This document shows positions 1 through 6,181 of a stretch of 7,894 nt of DNA, in pieces. A model generated the notes under the pieces. The model saw only the letters and a program-made list of their open reading frames with translations. It searched no databases and was not told the DNA's origin. Numbering within the stretch: the stretch's first letter is position 1; the number at the start of each line of letters is the position of its first letter. The stretch is from Clostridia bacterium. Lineage in GTDB: Bacteria > Bacillota_A > Clostridia > Peptostreptococcales > Anaerovoracaceae. The stretch covers positions 1-7,894 of the forward strand of contig JAKSSI010000055.1 in the NCBI GenBank assembly GCA_024403175.1, in the 5' to 3' direction. The translations under genes and the position numbers were made by a program.

Positions 1-1
1 G

Positions 2-2224
2 GAGAACATGACAACTCTTGTTATGGACGACGAACTTATTGTAGGTACAGCTACAAACAAGTACCGCGGAGCAAACCTTCACCCAGAATTCCAGTCTGCA
101 AGCGAATTCTATCTTAAAGATATCGATGAATTCCCTGTTAGAAAGTGCGACCCATACGATGTATCCAAGGAAGACCGAGATCTTATCGTAAAGACTCTTA
201 ACGAATACTGGATTGGCAGATCCATGGAAGATATGGCTGGCCAGGTACTTCGCCCAGATATTGAAAAGGCCAGAAAAGAAGACTTAATTTCTGTAGGCCT
301 TAGAAATGGTGTTTCCGGCGAAACAACATGCGACCACGAAAGACTTCTTAAAGAAGGTCTTAAGGGCTACATTGAAGACTGCAAGAAGCGCATTGCTGAA
401 ACAGTAATCGAAGTACCAGAAGATCAGGCAAGAATTGATTTCTGGAATGCTTGCATCATTCAGTGCGAAGGCCTTATTACTTATGCTCACATAATGGGCA
501 AGGAAGCTGAAAGACAGGCCGCAGCTTGCACAGATGAAAAGAGACGCAAGGAATTACTTACAATTGCAGAAAACTGCAAGGTAGTACCAGAAAATCCACC
601 ACAAAATTTCTGGCAGGCACTTCAGCTCCTGTGGTTTGTACACGTTTACTTCCACATCGAAGTATGCACAACAGCAAACGGTTTCGGTAGATTTGACCAG
701 TATATGTGGCCATTCTACAAGAAAGATGTTTTAGAAGATAAGACACTCACAAAAGAAGAAGCATTAGAACTTCTCGAATGCCTCTACCTTAAGTCTTGCG
801 AAGTTTACGAAGTAAGAGATAGATGGTATGCATCTTCCTTCGCAGGATATCCAATGTGGCAGATTCTTGTTGTAGGCGGTCAGGATGCTCAGGGCAACGA
901 CGCTACAAACGATTTATCATATCTTTGCCTCGACGCTGCTGCAGAAATGCAGACAACTCAGCCAGTTCTTGCATTAAGAGTATGCAAGAGCACCCCAGCA
1001 GACCTTATTAGAAAGGGCTGCGAAATGGTTCAGGCTGGTATGGCAAACCCAGGCTTCTTCAACGACGAAGCTGCAATGAAGATGACTCTTGGTAAGGGTT
1101 GTTCAATTGAAGAAGCAAGAGACTGGACTATCGTAGGATGCATTCAGCCAGGTCCTGGCGGCGGATCCACAGATGGTTCTCCAGACGCAGGCTACGTAAA
1201 CTCTCCAAAGGTTCTTGAACTTGTACTTCACAATGGTATCGACCCTGCTACAGGAGATTTAATGGGCCTTCAGACTGGCGACCCACGCGAATTTAAGGAC
1301 ATTGAAGAACTCAAAGATGCAGTTAAAAAGCAGCTCGTATTCTTCTATGAAAAGATTCGTACAGGATACAACCAGATGCAGTCTTACCACGCATTAAGAT
1401 TCCCAGTAATCTTTGCATCTATGGTTACAAAGGGTTGCGTTGAATCCGGCAAGTCCGTTCAGGAAGGCGGAGCTAAGTACTATACAGCAGGTATGTTTGC
1501 AACAGGTACAGCAAACCTTTCCGACTCCTTAGTTGCAATCGATCAGGTTGTATTCAAGGATAAGACTCTTACAATGGATCAGCTTATCAATATTCTTGAT
1601 AAGAACTTCGAAGGCGAAGAAAGAATTCGTCAGCTTCTTATCAACAAGCCACCTAAGTTTGGTAATGACGACGAAGTGGCAAACGGCATGTACAACGAAA
1701 TGATTCAGTTTATTGCAGCCACAATTCAGTCCTTAAAGGATGCTCGCGGCGGATACTATTCATTCTCTAATATGTCTCAGACTGTAAACGTTTCACACGG
1801 TGCAGTTTGCGGAGCAACAGCAGACGGAAGACTAAAGGGCGAAGCCTTTAACGATAATGCATCCCCAATGATGGGCAGAGACATCAGCGGTCCAACAGCT
1901 ACAGTTAAGTCTGTTGGTAGCATGGGTCAGGAAAACTTCCACGACGGGGCCCTCTTTAATATTCGTTTCGACCCTAACGGCGTTGCTGGTGAAAAGGGTC
2001 TCCAGTCAATCGAAGGTATCATTAGAACATTCTTCGATTACGGCGGAGAACACATTCAAATTAATGTTGTAGACGATGCCACATTAAGAGCTGCTCAGAA
2101 GAACCCTGAAAAGTACAAGGGACTTATGGTAAGAGTAGCTGGATACATGGCTTACTTTACAGAACTCGACGAAGACGCTCAGAACTCTATTATTTACAGA
2201 ACAACTCACTTCAAAGAAGCATAA
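2..2224 (+). CDS. Pyruvate formate-lyase-like glycyl radical enzyme, substrate unassigned (5' end outside window)
   Basis: This is a cytoplasmic, oxygen-sensitive radical enzyme of the PFL/glycyl radical superfamily. Residues are counted from the ATG at base 8. The large PFL-type barrel fills roughly residues 1-610. The thiyl-radical cysteine is C378, in the context IVGCIQPG. The C-terminal glycyl radical domain carries RVAGY with the radical glycine at G712, followed by the usual short helical tail. Family members such as CutC, glycerol dehydratase and HypD are about 790-850 residues, and the 738 residues here begin at a point that matches about residue 60 of HypD. The frame stays open to the left edge (Glu-Asn precede the ATG, as in the family's IEN-x-T-L-x-I-x-D-x-ELIVG segment), so the ATG at 8 is most likely an internal methionine. 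Q380 replaces the Cys-x-Glu glutamate of known dehydratases and decarboxylases, so no substrate is assigned. The activase gene follows with a one-base overlap. Confidence 0.93.
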   Translation, partial: ENMTTLVMDDELIVGTATNKYRGANLHPEFQSASEFYLKDIDEFPVRKCDPYDVSKEDRDLIVKTLNEYWIGRSMEDMAGQVLRPDIEKARKEDLISVGLRNGVSGETTCDHERLLKEGLKGYIEDCKKRIAETVIEVPEDQARIDFWNACIIQCEGLITYAHIMGKEAERQAAACTDEKRRKELLTIAENCKVVPENPPQNFWQALQLLWFVHVYFHIEVCTTANGFGRFDQYMWPFYKKDVLEDKTLTKEEALELLECLYLKSCEVYEVRDRWYASSFAGYPMWQILVVGGQDAQGNDATNDLSYLCLDAAAEMQTTQPVLALRVCKSTPADLIRKGCEMVQAGMANPGFFNDEAAMKMTLGKGCSIEEARDWTIVGCIQPGPGGGSTDGSPDAGYVNSPKVLELVLHNGIDPATGDLMGLQTGDPREFKDIEELKDAVKKQLVFFYEKIRTGYNQMQSYHALRFPVIFASMVTKGCVESGKSVQEGGAKYYTAGMFATGTANLSDSLVAIDQVVFKDKTLTMDQLINILDKNFEGEERIRQLLINKPPKFGNDDEVANGMYNEMIQFIAATIQSLKDARGGYYSFSNMSQTVNVSHGAVCGATADGRLKGEAFNDNASPMMGRDISGPTATVKSVGSMGQENFHDGALFNIRFDPNGVAGEKGLQSIEGIIRTFFDYGGEHIQINVVDDATLRAAQKNPEKYKGLMVRVAGYMAYFTELDEDAQNSIIYRTTHFKEA

Positions 2225-3180
2225 TGAACCAAACTGTATTAATAGGCGGAATACAAAAATTTTCTACAGATGACGGCCCTGGTATAAGAACTACAGTTTT
2301 TATAAAGGGCTGCCCTCTTAATTGCAAATGGTGCCATAACCCTGAACTGATTGACTTTAATCAGCAAATCATTGAAATGCCAAATAGCTGCATTAAATGT
2401 GGGTACTGCATTAAAAATTGCAAAGAACAAGCGGTTTTTGTAGATGCCGAAAAGAAAGTAAAAGTTAATAGAGAAAAGTGCACCATGTGCATGGAATGCG
2501 TAGACAATTGCTATGCCCAAGGCTTAAAGGCTGTAGGAAAAGAACTGACAGCAGAAGCTGTTATGAAAGAAGTTGCAAAAGACAAAGGCTTTTACAACAG
2601 AACTGGCGGCGGCCTTACAATTAGCGGCGGCGAATTACTTTCGCACAAAGACTTTGCTTTAGAACTTGTTAAGCTTGCGCAAAAGGAAGAAATTAACGTT
2701 TGCCTAGACACTTCAGGCTGCGGCAAATTAGAAGATTTAATAGAGCTTGCATCTTATCCTAATGTCACCGACATACTCTACGATATGAAATGCGTAGACA
2801 GCGAAAAGCATGTTGAACTTACAGGACTTAGCAATAATGTGATTCCTGAAAATCTTAAAAAACTTGCAGCAGATGAAATTCTACGCAAAAAGATTCATAT
2901 GCGCATGCCTCTTATTAAAGGGCTTAACGACAGTGAAGAGATTATAGAAAAAACAAAAGCTTTCTACAAAGAAAACAATTTAAAGAAAGTAACTCTTCTG
3001 CCTTATCACCCACTCGGTGTAAACAAGATGAAAAACATTGGTGGACACCAAGAAAGATACGAAGCCCCGAATGACGAAAGACTTGTAGATATAATGAATG
3101 AATTCAAATCCATAGGAATGGATGTAGAAGTTTCATCATTCGATAAGTCTAAAGAAAAAATCGCAGAAGAAAACAACTAA
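2224..3180 (+). CDS. Glycyl radical enzyme activating enzyme (radical SAM, two ferredoxin-type clusters)
   Basis: This radical SAM protein of 318 residues is predicted to abstract hydrogen from the glycine of the preceding enzyme and so switch it on. The SAM-cluster motif CxxxCxxC is at C30, C34 and C37 (GCPLNCKWCHNPE). It is followed by an inserted ferredoxin-like domain with two CxxCxxCxxxC sets, C56/C59/C62/C66 and C86/C89/C92/C96, each able to hold a [4Fe-4S] cluster. This places it with the longer activases of non-PFL glycyl radical enzymes rather than with short PflA. The SAM-binding GGE motif is at 135-137 but is followed by Leu instead of the usual Pro. Its ATG overlaps the last base of the upstream TAA (TAATG) and only a weak purine run (AAAGAAG) precedes it, so translation is probably coupled. 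No small subunit gene such as hpdC lies between the two genes, which argues against an HpdBCA-type decarboxylase operon. Confidence 0.95.
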   Translation: MNQTVLIGGIQKFSTDDGPGIRTTVFIKGCPLNCKWCHNPELIDFNQQIIEMPNSCIKCGYCIKNCKEQAVFVDAEKKVKVNREKCTMCMECVDNCYAQGLKAVGKELTAEAVMKEVAKDKGFYNRTGGGLTISGGELLSHKDFALELVKLAQKEEINVCLDTSGCGKLEDLIELASYPNVTDILYDMKCVDSEKHVELTGLSNNVIPENLKKLAADEILRKKIHMRMPLIKGLNDSEEIIEKTKAFYKENNLKKVTLLPYHPLGVNKMKNIGGHQERYEAPNDERLVDIMNEFKSIGMDVEVSSFDKSKEKIAEENN

Positions 3181-3200
3181 AAAATATACTTATTGCACTA

Positions 3201-3236
3201 AAAAACTGCTCTGAATTCTCAGAGCAGTTTTAATTT
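3201..3236. terminator. Bidirectional intrinsic terminator between convergent genes
   Basis: A perfect inverted repeat (arms 3202-3214 and 3219-3231, loop ATTC) has an A-run on the left and a T-run on the right. It can therefore act as a U-tract terminator on both strands. It sits in the 65-base gap between the activase stop and the convergent NhaC-family stop and should end both transcripts. Confidence 0.92.
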
Positions 3237-3245
3237 TGCTATTAA

Positions 3246-4778
3246 TTAAGCAGCAGCCTTGCCTGCAGATCTCTTGTGCATTACGAACATAATGCCAACC
3301 ATTACTACGAGAGCAACGATGAAAGAGATAACAAGGTTATCAATGATACCCATTACAATGTAACCAATAACAGATGCAACTGCAATTGTGAGGGAGTAAA
3401 CCATCTGAGTAGATACGTGTACTAAGTGATCTACGCCAGCACCTGTAGAGGAAAGAATTGTTGTATCGGAAATTGGGGAGCAGTGGTCACCGAAGATGGA
3501 TCCTGCAAGTGTAGCACCAAGGGAGCATACCATAAGGTTAGGGCAAATAGTCTGTGCAATTGGAACTACGATAGGAATAAGGATTCCGAATGTACCCCAA
3601 GATGTACCAGTGGAGAAGCTGAGGAATGCAGCTACTACGAATACGAGAGCTGGAAGAACAGCACCAGGAACACCTGCGTTTGTGAATGCTTCTGTTACGA
3701 ATTCTGGTGTGGAAAGAAGATCTCTGCAAAGTCCGCCGATAGCCCAAGCTTCCATAAGGATAGCACCAGAAACCATCATAGCCTTGAATCCTTCGATTGT
3801 GCAATCCATGAATTCATGGTAGTTCATAAGCTTTCTTGGAACATACATGAAGAAGCAAACAATGTATGTAATAAAGCTTGCCCAAACAAGAGCCTGTGGG
3901 GAGTTGGAGTTACCAAGAGCTGCGCCGAAATGTCCAGCGATACCAGCTTCGTCGCCCCAGAATCCGCCGATGTAGAGCATAGATACTACTGTAGCAGCTA
4001 CAAGTACGAGAATTGGAACGAGCATGTCTGCTACTGTACCGTTCTTGCTGTCGCTATTGTGCTGAACTGTAGCGCCTTCAATTCCACCAAGATCACCCTT
4101 TTCAGCCTTTTCTTCGCATTCCTGCATTGTACCAAAGTCAAGCTTGAAGATACAAACGATTGCTACCATGATAAGGCAAAGGAGTGCGTAGAAGTTGAAT
4201 GGGATTGTAGAGAGGAATCCCATAAGATCGGATTCAAATGCTCCTGTTTCTCCAAGATAGCTTCCTACTGCAGCACCCCAGCTGGAGATTGGCATAAGGA
4301 TACAAATTGGAGCGGATGTTGCGTCGATAAGGAATGCAAGCTTAGCTCTGGAAACCTTGAAACGGTCTGTAACTGGCTGCATTACTGTACCAACTGTAAG
4401 AGCATTGAAGTAGTCATCAATGAAGATTACGCAACCGAGAAGAGCTGTTAAGAGCTGAGCCTGTCTCTTGCCACGGATACGCTTTTCAGCCCAACGACCA
4501 TAAGCTTCGGATCCGCCGGACTTCTTAATGATAAATACCAAACCACCAAGCATGAAGCAGAATACCATGATGTAAAGGTCTGCTCTAGATGTGATAAGGT
4601 CGAATACAACGTTTAAAACGCCTGCTATAGGATTAAGTCCTGCAGCAATAGAATAGATGAGTGCACCAGCTGCAATACCCATTGTAAGGGAAAGGATTAC
4701 TTCCTTTGTTAATAATGCGAGTACAATGGCAATGACTGGTGGTGCAAGTGATAATATACCAACACTTACTGGTTCCAT
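3246..4778 (-). CDS. NhaC-superfamily transporter, predicted lysine transporter (LysW-like)
   Basis: This is a 510-residue polytopic inner-membrane protein with about a dozen hydrophobic segments across its length. It has the two-repeat layout of the Na+/H+ antiporter NhaC family (Na_H_antiporter domain). Conserved blocks visible are DDYFNALTVG at 121-130, SAPICILMPISSWG at 155-168 and GDHCSPISDTT from 430. The start is supported by AAGGAG (bases 4787-4792) eight bases before the ATG. On homology alone it would be called an Na+/H+ antiporter. The leader, however, carries a lysine riboswitch and terminator, and comparative work on lysine riboswitch regulons has proposed riboswitch-controlled NhaC-type proteins (called LysW) as lysine transporters. 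The substrate assignment is therefore an inference from regulation, and import is the likely direction because the switch turns expression off when lysine is plentiful. Exchange of lysine with a cation or another amino acid remains possible. Confidence 0.9.
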   Translation of the reverse strand: MEPVSVGILSLAPPVIAIVLALLTKEVILSLTMGIAAGALIYSIAAGLNPIAGVLNVVFDLITSRADLYIMVFCFMLGGLVFIIKKSGGSEAYGRWAEKRIRGKRQAQLLTALLGCVIFIDDYFNALTVGTVMQPVTDRFKVSRAKLAFLIDATSAPICILMPISSWGAAVGSYLGETGAFESDLMGFLSTIPFNFYALLCLIMVAIVCIFKLDFGTMQECEEKAEKGDLGGIEGATVQHNSDSKNGTVADMLVPILVLVAATVVSMLYIGGFWGDEAGIAGHFGAALGNSNSPQALVWASFITYIVCFFMYVPRKLMNYHEFMDCTIEGFKAMMVSGAILMEAWAIGGLCRDLLSTPEFVTEAFTNAGVPGAVLPALVFVVAAFLSFSTGTSWGTFGILIPIVVPIAQTICPNLMVCSLGATLAGSIFGDHCSPISDTTILSSTGAGVDHLVHVSTQMVYSLTIAVASVIGYIVMGIIDNLVISFIVALVVMVGIMFVMHKRSAGKAAA

Positions 4779-4808
4779 ATCAAAAACTCCTTAAAAAATA
4801 TAAATAAT

Positions 4809-4842
4809 AAAAAAATCCACAACGGACAACCCATTATGGACT
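4809..4842 (-). terminator. Riboswitch-controlled intrinsic terminator in the transporter leader
   Basis: Read on the minus strand, a 12-bp stem (5' arm bases 4842-4831, 3' arm 4825-4814, loop GUUGU) contains a few G-U pairs and runs into a seven-U tract (4815-4809). It lies directly after the lysine aptamer and about 30 bases before the start codon, the standard layout of a transcription-attenuating OFF switch. A candidate antiterminator pairs the 5' arm (4841-4832) with the 5' flank and strand of P1 (5022-5015), forming about eight pairs with a two-base bulge. That pairing excludes both P1 and the terminator, and it was deduced by hand. Confidence 0.88.
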
Positions 4843-4857
4843 AAAAATACCCAAAAC

Positions 4858-5017
4858 GACAGCTCTCCGCAAAATGCGACAGTTTGAAAGATATTATCCA
4901 GCAAACCAGGCAACACACACTCCGGCGGTGTATATCCCTTCGGCGATAAATCCTTTCGTTCGAAAAACCGGTTTCTGCATTTGCAGCCGAACTACTTATA
5001 AGTATCGCACCTCTATC
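4858..5017 (-). promoter_or_regulatory. Lysine riboswitch aptamer (L-box)
   Basis: The minus-strand transcript contains the hallmark order of the lysine aptamer. GAUAGAGGUGCGAUA is followed by AGUA, GAAAGGA, AUCGCCGAAGG, GCCUGG, CUGUC and finally GGAGAGCUGUC. All five helices of the junction can be drawn. P1 is GAUAG with CUGUC (5017-5013 with 4862-4858). P2 is GCGAUA with UAUCGC, extended by GUUCG with CGAAC. P3 is AUACAC with GUGUGU around a CGCCGGA loop, P4 is GUUUG with CAAAC, and P5 is CGCA with UGCG. CCGG occurs both within the P2 arm and in the P3 loop, which could form the known P2-P3 kissing contact. It begins just after the promoter and is followed by a terminator, so lysine binding is expected to stop transcription of the NhaC-family gene. 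Confidence 0.95.
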
Positions 5018-5030
5018 CAATGATGTAAAA

Positions 5031-5058
5031 ATTATACTACCTATTTATAAGATGTCAA
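5031..5058 (-). promoter_or_regulatory. Sigma-A promoter of the lysine-riboswitch transporter unit
   Basis: On the minus strand a perfect -35 TTGACA (5058-5053) and a perfect -10 TATAAT (5036-5031) are separated by 16 bases. Transcription should start near 5026-5024, just before the riboswitch P1 strand. A T7 run lies one base upstream of the -35 box and could act as an UP-like element. With both hexamers at consensus, control is probably left mainly to the riboswitch. Confidence 0.88.
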
Positions 5059-5104
5059 CAAAAAAACATCGTTTTGCTCATATATTTTATATATACAAAC
5101 AATA

Positions 5105-6040
5105 TTATTTACGTTTTATGGCCTTTTTAACCATTTCAGTAAAATCAATCTGAGCAAGCAGAATTGAAGCAAACATCAGCACTGCACCAAACATTTCTCT
5201 GGAAGACATTCTTTCGTGAAGAACTATCCAACCAGAAACGGCACTGAAAACGCTTTCAAGGCTCATTACCATAGAACCAATAGTTTCATTGGTATCTCTT
5301 TGGCCAATAATCTGAGCAGTATATGCAATACCACTAGAGAACACGCCTGCATAAGCAATTGCCCAAATTCCAAGTCTGATGGATTCAATGCTCGGCTTTT
5401 CATAAACAACCATAACAACTGTGCTAATAATGGCTATTACTAAAAACTGCAGCCTTGAAAGACGAATACCGTCTACTCTTGGAGCAAAATAGTACAAAAT
5501 CATAATTTCGATTGCATATAAAACAGCGCTTAAAACGACCCAAGCGTCGCCCTTTTCAATGCTAAAGCTTCCCTGCTGCATACAGAGGAAATACATACCA
5601 ACGCTTGTGATTAAAACGCAGAACCAAACATGAATCTTAGGAGCCTTGCCCTGGAATGCACTGATAATTGGAACGAGTACAACATACTGAGCTGTAATAA
5701 AGCCTGCTTTAGATGCGGATGTATATGCCATACCTATTTGCTGAGTAGCACTTGCAGCACAAAGCATAACGCCGCTTATAATACCGCCCATAATTAAAAG
5801 CTTTTTCTCACTATCAGTTTTAGGTCTGTGGTCTATGCCCTTCTTAGCATAGTATCTATCGAAAAACATCTGCACAGGTGTAAGGAATACAACTGCAATC
5901 CAGCTTCTTCCTGCAAGATAAGTAAATGCTGGAACATAATCTGCGCCTATGCTTTGAGCTACAAAAGTTGTACCCCAAAATAATGCTGCCACAAACAGCA
6001 TAAAGTATCCGAATAAACTGTTTCCCTTTTTCTGAATCAT
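5105..6040 (-). CDS. DMT superfamily transporter with two EamA domains
   Basis: This 311-residue integral membrane protein has a hydrophobicity pattern that fits ten transmembrane helices in two EamA repeats (about residues 12-140 and 165-298), the normal size for the drug/metabolite transporter superfamily. FWGTTFVAQS at 21-30 is the typical first-helix signature. The C-terminal LESVFSAVSG and LHERMS run matches the end of the second repeat. Positive residues cluster at the C terminus (KKAIKRK), which would lie in the cytoplasm. The substrate cannot be read from sequence, since family members export amino acids, metabolites or drugs. A weak GGATG lies five bases before the ATG. It has its own promoter and no clear GC-rich terminator, so some transcript may run into the lysine-riboswitch leader, where the same terminator would still control it. 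Confidence 0.92.
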   Translation of the reverse strand: MIQKKGNSLFGYFMLFVAALFWGTTFVAQSIGADYVPAFTYLAGRSWIAVVFLTPVQMFFDRYYAKKGIDHRPKTDSEKKLLIMGGIISGVMLCAASATQQIGMAYTSASKAGFITAQYVVLVPIISAFQGKAPKIHVWFCVLITSVGMYFLCMQQGSFSIEKGDAWVVLSAVLYAIEIMILYYFAPRVDGIRLSRLQFLVIAIISTVVMVVYEKPSIESIRLGIWAIAYAGVFSSGIAYTAQIIGQRDTNETIGSMVMSLESVFSAVSGWIVLHERMSSREMFGAVLMFASILLAQIDFTEMVKKAIKRK

Positions 6041-6112
6041 AAAATCATCCGTATATATAAAAATTTGTTTATATTAATAATAAGGATATAAAACTTGCAA
6101 AAACTATCAAGT

Positions 6113-6141
6113 ATTATACCCTTATTAAAAAGACCTATCAA
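6113..6141 (-). promoter_or_regulatory. Sigma-A promoter of the EamA transporter gene
   Basis: On the minus strand TTGATA (6141-6136) and TATAAT (6118-6113) are separated by exactly 17 bases, in the 141-base gap between the phosphodiesterase stop and the transporter start. The expected 5' leader is about 65-70 bases and AT-rich. No riboswitch or operator was recognised in it. Confidence 0.82.
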
Positions 6142-6181
6142 TGACTAAATTTTAGGAAACAAATATTTTTACTATGAAAAA

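Noticed and set aside
1..10. GGAG followed by ATG as the real start of the glycyl radical enzyme
   Set aside because: The three-base spacing is too short, the frame is open upstream, and the family N-terminal segment would be missing.
2200..2240. HpdBCA-like arylacetate decarboxylase operon
   Set aside because: The glycyl radical enzyme and activase genes overlap by one base, so there is no small subunit gene between them, and the Cys-x-Glu motif is absent.
3426..4451. 341-codon plus-strand open frame opposite the NhaC-family gene
   Set aside because: The product is rich in Cys, Ser, His and Asn with no domain sense, and it lies wholly antisense to a well-supported membrane protein gene. 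It is a shadow frame.
4779..5030. A sodium-sensing riboswitch or other cation switch ahead of an antiporter-like gene
   Set aside because: The conserved motifs and five-helix junction match the lysine aptamer point by point, so no other riboswitch class is needed.
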